DNA from: Trichomonas vaginalis G3
Taxonomy: Eukaryota > Parabasalia > Trichomonadida > Trichomonadidae
Assembly (NCBI RefSeq): GCF_026262505.1
Contig: NC_067205.1
Coordinates: forward strand, 22,105,585 to 22,169,584
Length of the DNA stretch: 64,000 bases
Direction: 5' to 3'
How positions within the stretch are numbered: position 1 is the stretch's first letter; every line of letters begins with the position of its first letter. The translations under genes and the position numbers were made by a program. This document shows, one piece after another, positions 18,240 through 27,981 of the stretch. The notes under the pieces are model-generated. The model made no database searches. It had not been told where the DNA came from and worked only from the letters and a program-made list of their open reading frames with translations.

Positions 18240-21174
18240 TCGTCGCTTATTTTTGCATGACTCTTTCTGAGTTTCCGGTTCAAGCTCTTCAAACAGAGCT
18301 TGTCCATATGGAATAAGCTCGTTTCCAATATATTTTGTAGCCATTCTGGTTTTCTTTCCATGTTACCAAAATATCTTTGTGAATGGGAAAGCTTTTACCC
18401 AATGTTTCAGTTCTTGCGTCATTTATTTCTGTAGTTGTTTTATTTTGTCAAGGAACATGTTTTTCAATACTAACATTTCATTTGGTACTGTCCATTTGAG
18501 TTTTCTTAAATATTCATCCCTTCTCGGTTCATTGTCTGCAAAGTAAGTTTTTATGACATTTTGTAAACTTTCGTTTGCAAGGTCATGTACAATAGGTCTC
18601 TTCTTCTCTCTCCTAACTTTCTTTCTAAACTCTTCACCAAATATACCATCTTTATGGTTCGTGTAGTTCTTTGAGATAAATGTTTTAGAACGTCAGGTGT
18701 TATATTTCCATCAGCCATGTTCATATTCATACTGGTCCAAATATCTGCATGTTTCATATCTTTCAATGGCATTAAAGCGCGCTGAAAATACCAGCTATAT
18801 TGTTTCACCATTCTACTTCCATTGCGTCTAACAACTTCTGGAATTGTGGTTGTAAGTTATGACCACTATCCGGATTACTTTATGACCCCATCTATTGTAG
18901 TTCCATAGTCTGCAGAAACAAAAGTAGTTGTTTCATATTGGTTAGGTTCTGAATGAACTTTAAACAATGTTCATTTCTTATATGTTTTGGTGAAATTTAA
19001 CCTTTTATTTCACCGAGTTCAGCCAAAGATTGAACGTTATATGTCGTAAGTAAAAAGGATTGTTGTATTTGCGTACACTTTCTTTCAGTTCTTCCATTCT
19101 ATGCTGAATATTTTCATCTGATGTTGGAGTCTTTTGTATGTCGGCAGAACATTTTTCGATATTCTTCTACTATGTCAGCCGAATTTTTCTTAGACTCTTG
19201 GAAAGATTCCATATTCTCCGCATACTCTTGTTGAGGTCAAGATTTTTCGGCTGTTCCAAATCTTCATCTAGTTCTGTGAAGTTAGTTTCCAAAGGAGGGA
19301 CTTGTTGTTTCCTTCAGGCTCTTCTAGCTGTTGTTGCTGAACTATTTCTTCCATGTCTGGTTGTATCTGAACTTCTTCCTGTGGAGTTTCTTGTACCTCA
19401 TCTGCTGGCATTTCATATATTCGAGACCGTTTTTAAAAAGTTCCCTATCTAATCATCCGGACTCATAAACCTTTCTTCTTTCTTCGCTCTATTTTTTACG
19501 CGTTTCATGAAGAGAGTTGAATTTATCATTTAGCTCTGACACCAAATATCTCGGAGTAAATTCAGTCATGTCATTTGGATGATATGCTATTAAATCATAT
19601 CCTTAGCGAGCTTGTATTTTCCAGGTTTGAAATTATATCTCATTGGTGCTGAACCATAAAGCTAAATAGTTCGGGTCAGTATTTCCTTCCTTGAACTTTC
19701 TAATAGCTTCTTTATATCTGTCACTAAAGTCAAGAGTATCTGGGTAACCATAGTCTTCCTTAAGCATTTTTAAGAATTCTTGTTTCCTTGTTCTCTACTT
19801 CTTTATGTCCTTGCTCTGTTTGTGGTTGTTTGTGTTGTGCAGGGTTTTGAACTGTTGGTTGTGGTGCAGTGTTTTGAACTTGTTGTTGTTGTGTTGGTTG
19901 TTGTGTTTGGTTTTGGTGCATGCCTGTGTCTGTGTCCATGTGACGATGTAAATGTTTTAGGTAGTCCTGGTGCAGGTGCTTCTCTTGGAGGGTTTGGTGG
20001 TATATAAGTTTCACCAGCTGGCACATATGTTCCATCTGCAGCATAATGTCCTACTTGACTTTTCGTTTTTAAGAAAGCATTTACTAGGTCTTGTTTTGGT
20101 CTGTTGTAACTCTTTTCTTTGACTTTCCACAACAGTTGCTCTAACGCGTCATAAGGCACTTTGAACTGCCTGTCTCGTTGCGCATCTGTTATTTTCGTCA
20201 TATTTTTGCTACTTCTCTTAACTCGTTTGTCGAAACCTTCAGACTTCAGTTTCTTTCCAGATGAGAAGTCGTTCACTAGTTTCACCTTACTATGAAGAGC
20301 TTCGAAGGCGTTCTTAAAGTCAGCATTCATTAAAGCTTCATTTGAACTGTCTTCATCCGCTTGTATTTTTGTCCTTATTGACCTATAAGTGGGCTGCTTT
20401 GGCGTTGGCTTGGGCATCTAACCAGTCATTATTAGCTTTTATATATTCTGCGCTTTTCATTGCCTTTTGCATGGCTGCGTCGTTATTTTACTTTCTTGTT
20501 GCTAAGTTTTCATACTGTACGGTTTGGTTTTGCAACTGTAAAAGTTTTTCTGCCTTTACATTTGCTTCAACTTCTTTTTTTTTTATACTCATCGCTATCC
20601 ATATATGTCTTCAGGGCTTTTGTTTTATTTCTTCATCTTTCAGTACTTTATATTGAGTAGTATGGTTTTTCAAATTTATAACATCTTGTTCCTTTTTGCT
20701 ACTTCTGCTGCTTTTTCTGACATTTTTCGCATATTCCTCTGTACTTAGTTCTTTCAGTTGTTCTTCTTTCTTCTTTTTCTCTACGTTTAACTCATTGAGT
20801 TTCTTTGTGTGTCTGTCATATTCTAGTTTCTTTTCGTTTTCACTTATTTGTTTCTGTATGTCTATGTTTGACTTTTTGACATCTGTTATTTGATTTTTGA
20901 GTGAACTCAAATTCATTTGACTTTGAGGGTTATAAGCTGTTCCGTCTGCAGCTCCACCATAGCCTGCCATTTTCGCTAAAAGTGCCGCTCTTAAACCTCC
21001 ACTCTGTGCACCAATAACTCGGTTTAAAAGCATAGGGTTGCTTGACATTTGTTGCAACATAGTGGGGTCATTCATAATTTGTTGTTGCAACTGTTGTTGT
21101 GGTGTCAGTTTTACTATTGGATGTTTCAATGCTCTCTTCCTCTTACGTATATTCTTACGTAGCTTACGTGGCAT
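18240..21174 (-). pseudogene. large low-complexity structural protein, copy 2 (broken)
   Basis: Same gene as 12921-16094, without its 3' end. The N-terminal 187 codons (20611-21174) are open. They show the basic start, the Gln/Met-rich stretch, and a coiled coil with KKLEYDRHTKKLNELNVEKK. Its upstream neighbour is the methyltransferase gene at 21242. Confidence 0.55.
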
Positions 21175-21736
21175 TTTAAGTGAAGTTAAAAAGCGGTTTT
21201 TGACAGATGTTTATATGACACTTTTTGTTCAGCACAAAAAACTACTCGGTCAAAGTGTTGTCGGTTTTGTAAAATAACCGTCCTCTCTCATATTCTATCT
21301 TGTCATATATAAACTCATAGTCATGTATGTCCTCTAACCATCTCATAACGGTTTCCAAACCACTTTTATCGGATGTAAAGTAAAAGCATGGATGGTTATG
21401 TAAAACGTCTAAAGTTTCTAAAGAGTCTCTCAAAGTCCAGTCTACTTGGTATTGAAAATCCCATGTGTTATAGAACGGCGGGTCCACTATAAAGAAAACA
21501 TTTTCCTTGTCTTTATATTTTTCATACAAATCTGTCCAATGACATCTCACAAACTCTATACCCTCAATATATTTTTCTATGTCCTCTTTGAAAACATTTG
21601 TATAGTTAAGATATAAAACTTTTGACATAAGTGTTTCAATGTCATGAACTCTTATAGAACCACTATATAATAGTCTAGCAGATATACTATCCCAGTCTAT
21701 ATATTCTGCTTTTTTCAAAACCTCTCTCACAATATT
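18240..21736. repeat. large duplicated block, copy 2
   Basis: Second copy of the block at 13144-16652. This one continues into the full methyltransferase gene and the terminal repeat of the element. Confidence 0.9.
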
Positions 21737-22033
21737 TTTCTTATCTAATGGTATACGTTCCATCTTACCTATCTGAATCTTTTCTTTTAACTCACTCAAT
21801 ATATTGTTTGTGTCTGGTATATGTTTGAGACGGTCCATATAGTTGTCGAAGTCATTGCATATAATCTTTGAGTCTGGGAATATTATATGGCACAAATGGG
21901 ATATATAGAAACTTCCACCGAACAAATCTACAAATGTTAGACCATTCGGTAGTTTCTTAAGTTCTCTCAATATAATATATTTACATTTACTCTTATTTCC
22001 AAAGAACGGTAACGGAGGTTTTGTAAAATTCAT
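21242..22033 (-). CDS. Dam-like DNA adenine methyltransferase in the terminal repeat, 263 aa
   Basis: This is an adenine-N6 DNA methyltransferase of the D12/Dam class. The N-terminal PPLPFFGNKSK stretch fits the AdoMet-binding motif region, FVDLFGGSFYISH is motif I, and FIVDPPFYNTW is catalytic motif IV (DPPF). A substrate such as element DNA is inferred; the site is unknown. It reads inward from the right end of copy A and lies almost wholly within the terminal repeat. The C copy is at 55614-56432 and a related one in B is at 41011-41736. The frame is whole. The ATG follows TTTATATATATATATAAA. Confidence 0.85.
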   Translation of the reverse strand: MNFTKPPLPFFGNKSKCKYIILRELKKLPNGLTFVDLFGGSFYISHLCHIIFPDSKIICNDFDNYMDRLKHIPDTNNILSELKEKIQIGKMERIPLDKKNIVREVLKKAEYIDWDSISARLLYSGSIRVHDIETLMSKVLYLNYTNVFKEDIEKYIEGIEFVRCHWTDLYEKYKDKENVFFIVDPPFYNTWDFQYQVDWTLRDSLETLDVLHNHPCFYFTSDKSGLETVMRWLEDIHDYEFIYDKIEYERGRLFYKTDNTLTE

Positions 22034-22104
22034 TTATATATATATATAAAAATGTTTTTACCTGAAAAGTGACAGAAAAGTGACAAAACATTTACGAAGA
22101 AATC

Positions 22105-22450
22105 ATGAAAATTCAAGAGGGTAGAAAAGAGGTTAGAAAAGAGGTTAGATCTAACCTTCTACCCTAAATTATATTTTTGGGTCCTTTACACTCATTACGA
22201 AGAAGAAGTCTTGACAAAACATTTACGATGAAATCATGAAAATTCAAGAGGGTGAGAAAACAGGTGAAAAAACGGGTGAGATCTCACCTCTTCACCTAAA
22301 CATTATTTTTGGGTCCTTTACACTCATTACGATGAAGTCTTGACAAAACATTTACGTTCATGTTTGACAAAACATTTACGAAGAAGTCTTGACAAAACAT
22401 TTACGAAGAAGAAGTCTTGACAAAACATGTACGTTCATGTTTGACAAAAC
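22105..22450. repeat. AGATCT palindromes and ACAAAACATTTACG iterons
   Basis: Two AGATCT palindromes (about 22105-22165 and 22245-22310) lie in reverse orientation to the 1713 array. From 22200 to 22450 there are about seven direct copies of TTGACAAAACATTTACG or close variants, alternating with GAAGAAGTC and TTCATGT spacers. The arrangement resembles iterons near a replication origin. Copy C lacks this stretch at its own end. Confidence 0.75.
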
Positions 22451-22528
22451 ATGAAAACATATATAATTTGTGAAAAGCTCCTGGAAGACCCGTATATATA
22501 AGAACTTCATTTATAATAATCATCTTCA

Positions 22529-22560
22529 GGGCTAGAAGGCACGAAGTGCCTGGAAGCCCC
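22529..22560. repeat. terminal hairpin of family A/C (copy A)
   Basis: Outer stem GGGCT / AGCCC with inner stem GGCAC / GTGCC around a 3-base loop, 28 bases from the element edge. The same hairpin is at 55360-55392. Confidence 0.8.
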
Positions 22561-22588
22561 ACTACCTTTTTTTTTTTTTTTTTTTTTA

Positions 22589-23346
22589 ATACTCAATATG
22601 TATGCATCGAAGTAGTTATTTTTCTTATTCATTTTATCATGAAACTATGGCAATATTTTTGTCAAATTCTTTGTTTGTATTGTCAGTTTTGAATATGAGC
22701 ATATATTTATAATACACTCAAGAATCATAATTGAGTCTGATAGTCAAAAGCTTATAAAATAAGGTTTGCTTTCATATGACAGATCAACATCATTTGTTTT
22801 CAGCATTTAATAAGAATATATCGTGTACTGAAGGATATCTGTATTAAACATCAATGACTAACTAAAGAACATTCAAATGATATTGTTGGTTTCTAAATTT
22901 ATTGTTATTGCTTTGAAATTATATGGGAATAATAACAATATAACAATATCACTATCTATTTTGCAGATTTGTAACAACCAAAATCAATTCTGTAATTTTT
23001 GTTCTTCAATTTTTTAAATTTTTTCAAGTAATATTATTTGATTTTAAATATAAATCAGTTATATAGTTTATTTCTCAATATTATTTTGAATATTTTCGAT
23101 AAATAAGAGGCCGTCCAACAAAAATAAGGTTATTTTTTTCCAAATTTGAAATACATTTTCACAATATGGAAGAGATTTCACTAAGTTCTTCCTATAGAAA
23201 TGAGATAGTGTATTATGTCTAGAATCTACCATAATGGTAGAAACAGATATTCGATGAATAATTATTGAATTAAATTTAATATATAAAAAATTAGAACTAA
23301 GTATAAAATCATATTTAACAACATTATTCATACATATTTTGTTGTA
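22589..23346. other. AT-rich host flank, no gene seen
   Basis: About 760 bp of AT-rich DNA between the element end and the first foldback element. No open frame, RNA gene or repeat worth naming was found. Confidence 0.6.
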
Positions 23347-24589
23347 AACAGAAATTCATCAAAAGTGACACCTCAGAAAAGCTAAAATATTGAATTTTTG
23401 GAACTTTTGATAGAGCACGTTTTTAAATATTAATTAAAGTAAATGTATATTTTGTAAAGATTCTTTTTAATAAAAAAATAAAATTTTGAAGAAGAACACA
23501 AAATCTTCTGAAAAATAATATCACATAAACTCATATTATTTTCTAATAGATAACTATTTTATATAAAAATCAAATTCAATGATCTTAAAAGCGAAGGATA
23601 AACCTCAAAATTTACGGATATAATGAGTGGGAATATAATGCTTATCTATCATAAAACCATATGAAATATCAATTTTTGCTTTACGCCTAATTTTTGACGA
23701 CAATTAGCAAAAAATGTTAAATGTTAACACTCAGTCTATTTGAATATGAAAAATAAAATTGACTTTGATTAAATGTTTTTATTTATCATGCAATTCTTCT
23801 TGCGACCAAAGGTTTGGAATAAAAGTTCAAAAAATAAGATAGCTTAAAAAATAATATACGGTAGTGTTTACTAATAGATGAATAGTATATAAATTCTATT
23901 AAAATGGATTTGATCCAAAAAAATATAAAACCAAAAATAATTGTTATAATTTAAATGAAGAAGTAATTTAAAACAATTTTATTTATGATCAAATTTTATA
24001 TATTTTTTTGGATCAAATCCATTTTAATAGAATTTATATACTATTCATCTATTAGTAAACACTACCGTATATTATTTTTTAAGCTATCTTTATTTTTTGA
24101 ACTTTTATTCAAATCTTTGGTCGCAAGAAGAATTGCATGATAAATAAAAACATTTAATCAAAGTCAATTTTATTTTTCATATTCAAATGGACTGAGTGTT
24201 AACATTTAACATTTTTTGCTAATTGTCGTCAAAAATTAGGCGTAAAGCAAAAATTGATATTTCATATGGTTTTATGATAGATAAGCATTATATTCCCACT
24301 CATTATATTCGTAAATTTTGAGGTTTATCATTCGCTTTTAAGATCATTGAATTTGATTTTTATATAAAATAGTTATCTATTAGAAAATAATATGAGTTTA
24401 TGTGATATTATTTTTCAGAAGATTTCATTCTATATGCCTATGAAAAGTACTCTCAAAACTAACTTTTTCCTAATTATAATTAAATCTAGAATATTGTATT
24501 ATGCTTAGTATTATTTCATTTTTCTCATTCAATTTAGAATTTACAAATGTCAAAAAATTGAGAGCTGTCACTTTTGATGAATTTCTGTT
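23347..24589. mobile_element. foldback element with TA target site, copy 1
   Basis: The ends read AACAGAAATTCATCAAAAG and its complement, flanked by TA on both sides. The two halves are largely inverted copies of each other around a centre near 23980, so the element could fold into one long hairpin. There is no coding capacity. The TA target and simple ends suggest mobilisation by a Tc1/mariner-type transposase supplied elsewhere (inference). A second copy lies at 26200-27437 in the opposite orientation. Confidence 0.8.
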
Positions 24590-25005
24590 TATTACAATTT
24601 CATTAATCAAAGGGTTAATTTTTCATATCTCAAAATTGAACGGATAATTTTTTGATATAGTATGCTTATTATATAATAGAGGATGTAAGTGCGAATACTA
24701 GTAATAGAAAATAGAAAAATCACCTTAGGAAATCGAGATACAATTTACATTTCTTTCAAAAAAGAATACATGAGCTATTGTTATTATACAACATTATATT
24801 GCAGCTGATATAAGTTAAAACAAAGATCTATTTTTAAATAAAATTATATTTAGGCTTTAAACATGATGAATAGTAATAAAAATAACTATGTATATAAAAC
24901 AACTCAATGAAACTTATATTTAGTAAAATATAAATTTTCCAAAGTAAAATATCAAAATAACATAAGCATATTTCTAATAGAAACGTAACAATTTAAATTT
25001 ATGAA

Positions 25006-25911
25006 CTAAAAGAATGCAGCAGAGCCACCTTCATCCTCTATAAAATCATCAACACCAAGAAGCAAAGTTCCGCAGTTTTTCAGATAGCAGGGATCATACC
25101 TTAAACTATCTTGTTGTAAAAGTTGACCGCAAATTGGACAATGCCAGTCATCTGTAGCTTGAGCGTTTTTTATAAACGTAAGAAGGTCAAAGCATTGACA
25201 ATGTGTACAACTTGCTCCCCTCCCAGGGGTTACAATCTGTTTTTGCCCTATCGGGCATATTTCACTAATATAATTATTAAATGGTGAAACTTCCATATGA
25301 GGAACCTGCGTAACAATCTTATTAACGATACTTTCAGGGGTTTCATTATCACGCCATTCTATTGAAATTAAAATTTCGCAAGTAACTGAAGTTGTATTGA
25401 CTAATATTTCATTTTGTCCGTTTCTCAGAGCTTCTGTTATATCTACTTCCTGGCCCTGATAAATTGAAGGTGTTCCATTTAAAACATAAGGAACTGAGAC
25501 ATTTGCCGGGTTAAAAACCAAAACTACGTTGTGACCTTCGCTGTGAGCGAAATTAAAAGCGCAAAGTAATCTAGGTATCTTTGGTATAAGTCTGAAACAA
25601 ATGTGGCCATTTATTACTTGCCCTCTGCAAGGAACTTGTGATTTACTTAAGAAAGCTGAAATATCTGGTGTATTTGTTAATGAAAGATATAAACTAGCAC
25701 CACCTGGATTAGGAGCAGAGCCAGAAAGCACTAGATCTGATATCCTCTGATTAAGTTGAAAGCCTGATTGAACAATACGAGCAACTCTTGCACCATTCCT
25801 TCTGCTCGTTCTTGGTAAGGACGAGGCACCTGACTTGGTCGAGTTGGTATCATCCGAGTTACTGATTGATTGCTCTACTGAATGTTCCTTGATTTGCGAA
25901 GGAACAGACAT
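25006..25911 (-). CDS. PIAS/Siz-type SUMO E3 ligase (SP-RING protein), 301 aa
   Basis: This is a host gene. Residues about 218-262 form an SP-RING/MIZ zinc finger: CPIGQK, then CTHCQCFDLL, then DDWHCPICG, with the Cys/His spacing of PIAS/Siz1 proteins. Residues about 60-200 look like a PINIT-type beta domain (VPYVLNGTPS, then EVDITEALRNGQN). Such proteins bring Ubc9-SUMO to substrates in the nucleus. The N-terminus is Ser/Asn-rich and the C-terminus acidic. The frame is open four codons further up, but without ATG, so the ATG at 25911 is taken. At 301 aa it is shorter than animal PIAS and lacks a SAP domain. It lies between two foldback elements. Confidence 0.85.
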   Translation of the reverse strand: MSVPSQIKEHSVEQSISNSDDTNSTKSGASSLPRTSRRNGARVARIVQSGFQLNQRISDLVLSGSAPNPGGASLYLSLTNTPDISAFLSKSQVPCRGQVINGHICFRLIPKIPRLLCAFNFAHSEGHNVVLVFNPANVSVPYVLNGTPSIYQGQEVDITEALRNGQNEILVNTTSVTCEILISIEWRDNETPESIVNKIVTQVPHMEVSPFNNYISEICPIGQKQIVTPGRGASCTHCQCFDLLTFIKNAQATDDWHCPICGQLLQQDSLRYDPCYLKNCGTLLLGVDDFIEDEGGSAAFF

Positions 25912-26199
25912 TGACAATGCCACTTTTTTACCATATTTTAATCAGCACGAATAAATATCAGATCTCTTGCAGGAATATTGACTCTATACTGTTAACAAAT
26001 TTAAATTTGCTGACTGAAATCATTAATTAATAAATTCTCTTATTTGATGAAAAATTTCAGTCTATTTTGTCAGCGATAACTATTGAAAACAATGAAAGCT
26101 CACAACACAGATATTTACCATATAGATCATGCTTCATTTTAATACAGATAAAATTCAATGAAGAATCAATTTACTAGTCTAACAATTAGAACTGTAATA

Positions 26200-27437
26200 A
26201 ACAGAAATTCATCAAAAGTGACAGCTCTCAATTTTTTGACATTTGTAAATTCTAAATTGAATGAGAAAAATGAAATAATACTAAGCATAATACAATATTC
26301 TAGATTTAATTATAATTAGGAAAAAGTTAGTTTTGAGAGTACTTTTCATAGGCATATAGAATGAAATCTTCTGAAAAATAATATCACATAAACTCATATT
26401 ATTTTCTAATAGATAACTATTTTATATAAAAATCAAATTCAATGATCTTAAAAGCGAAGGATAACCTCAAAATTTACGGATATAATGAGTGGGAATATAA
26501 TGCTTATCTATCATAAAACCATATGAAATATCAATTTTTGCTTTACGCCTAATTTTTGACGACAATTAGCAAAAAATGTTAAATGTTAACACTCAGTCTA
26601 TTTGAATATGAAAAATAAAATTGACTTTGATTAAATGTTTTTATTTATCATGCAATTCTTCTTGCGACCAAAGGTTTGGAATAAAAGTTCAAAAAATAAG
26701 ATAGCTTAAAAAATAATATACGGTAGTGTTTACTAATAGATGAATAGTATATAAATTCTATTAAAATGGATTTGATCAAAAAATATATAAAATTTGATCA
26801 TAAATAAAATCGTTTTAAATTACTTCTTCATTTAAATAATAACAATTATTTTTGGTTTTATATTTTTTTGGATCAAATCCATTTTAATAGAATTTATATA
26901 CTATTCATCTATTAGTAAACACTACCGATATTATTTTTTAAGCTATCTTATTTTTTGAACTTTTATTCCAAACCTTTGGTCGCAAGAAGAATTGCATGAT
27001 AAATAAAAACATTTAATCAAAGTCAATTTTATTTTTCATATTCAAATAGACTGAGTGTTAACATTTAACATTTTTGCTAATTGTCGTCAAAAATTAGGCG
27101 TAAAGCAAAAATTGATATTTCATATGGTTTTATGATAGATAAGCATTATATTCCCACTCATTATATTCGTAAATTTTGAGGTTTATCCTTCGCTTTTAAG
27201 ATCATTGAATTTGATTTTTATATAAAATAGTTATCTATTAGAAAATAATATGAGTTTATGTGATATTATTTTTCAGAAGATTTTGTGTTCTTCTTCAAAA
27301 TTTTATTTTTTTATTAAAAAGAATCTTTACAAAATATACATTTACTTTAATTAATATTTAAAAACGTGCTCTATCAAAAGTTCCAAAAATTCAATATTTT
27401 AGCTTTTCTGAGGTGTCACTTTTGATGAATTTCTGTT
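26200..27437. mobile_element. foldback element with TA target site, copy 2
   Basis: Same family as 23347-24589, inverted relative to it, with the same ends and flanking TA. Each element has one end continuing CACCTCAG and the other CAGCTCTC. In both copies the first kind of end faces away from the SUMO ligase gene. Confidence 0.8.
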
Positions 27438-27669
27438 TACAACAGAACTAAATGAATTCATATAAAAAAACCCTAATATATCAAATTTAATCAGTTACTG
27501 CTTAAATATGCAAATTTCGGAAATTCAATTAAAAGAATAACCCATAATTCTTTCCATAAGAACCCCAAACTCTCAAATAATCTTATGTCTATAACAATTG
27601 GTTTTATATACGTTTTGAAATTTGAATTCAAAAACAAATTTTGCAATCACAGCATTATTGTAAGAAATC
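27438..27669. other. short AT-rich host flank
   Basis: About 230 bp between the second foldback element and the target duplication of the Maverick. No feature was found. Confidence 0.6.
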
Positions 27670-27675
27670 GATATA
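27670..27675. repeat. target-site duplication of copy B, left
   Basis: GATATA, matched by 51622-51627. Six-base duplications are typical of Mavericks. Confidence 0.9.
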
Positions 27676-27981
27676 AGTACAGTATACATTGTGCGTCGCC
27701 TGTAGCCTACAGCTACAGGCACCGACACAATGAAAAAAGTGACAGAAAACTGACACCATACGGGCGCGCATATGTACGCATATATGTGTAAAAATAAACG
27801 TTCATATGTAAACTAACCTTTATTCACTAGCAGGGGCTGATAAATCATAATCGTCGAGAAGTACGATAGGTGGTCCCACAGGTTTAATCTGTATGGAGAG
27901 GCAAACGTGACGTAAGAAGCATAACACTGGTTTCTCAGTATATTTAATAGACTCTGCTGTTGGCTTAACTGTAAGCTTATA
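27676..27981. repeat. left terminal inverted repeat of copy B
   Basis: Reverse complement of 51316-51621 with no difference noticed by eye. Its inner half holds the last 54 codons of the major capsid candidate. Confidence 0.95.
27687..27732. repeat. terminal hairpin in left repeat of copy B
   Basis: A stem of about 20 bp, CATTGTGCGTCGCCTGTAGC against its near complement, with a 5-base spacer, starts 11 bases from the element end. The mirror copy is at 51565-51610. Confidence 0.8.

Larger units (their letters stand above)
1..22588. mobile_element. Polinton-like element, family A/C, right-hand part (copy A), decayed
   Basis: This is a virus-like element of the Maverick/Polinton and Polinton-like virus group. 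The left end lies outside the window; the right end is the terminal repeat that stops at the T-run near 22588. It carries an HNH nuclease, KilA-N proteins, packaging ATPase, SF3 helicase, capsid candidates and a Dam-like methyltransferase. No DNA polymerase gene was seen. Many genes are broken, with twenty or more breaks overall, so it is an old copy, although a 25-base gap at 10642-10666 suggests that some damage may be sequencing error. A duplicated block (13144-16652 and 18240-21736) with unrelated DNA between makes this a compound or misassembled copy. Confidence 0.8.
21282..22588. repeat. right terminal inverted repeat of family A/C (copy A)
   Basis: Reverse complement of 55331-56365 in copy C, with some internal insertions and deletions. 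It runs from a terminal run of 21 T (A/T-run at the edge) inward through a hairpin, spacer and most of the methyltransferase gene. Similarity stops a few codons before the end of that gene. Confidence 0.75.

Noticed and set aside
1-22588. A family B DNA polymerase in copy A
   Set aside because: No DxxSLYPS, KxxxNSxYG or DTDS motif was found in any frame outside copy B.
25912-25923. Upstream extension of the SUMO ligase gene
   Set aside because: The extra four codons begin with GTG; the first ATG is at 25911.
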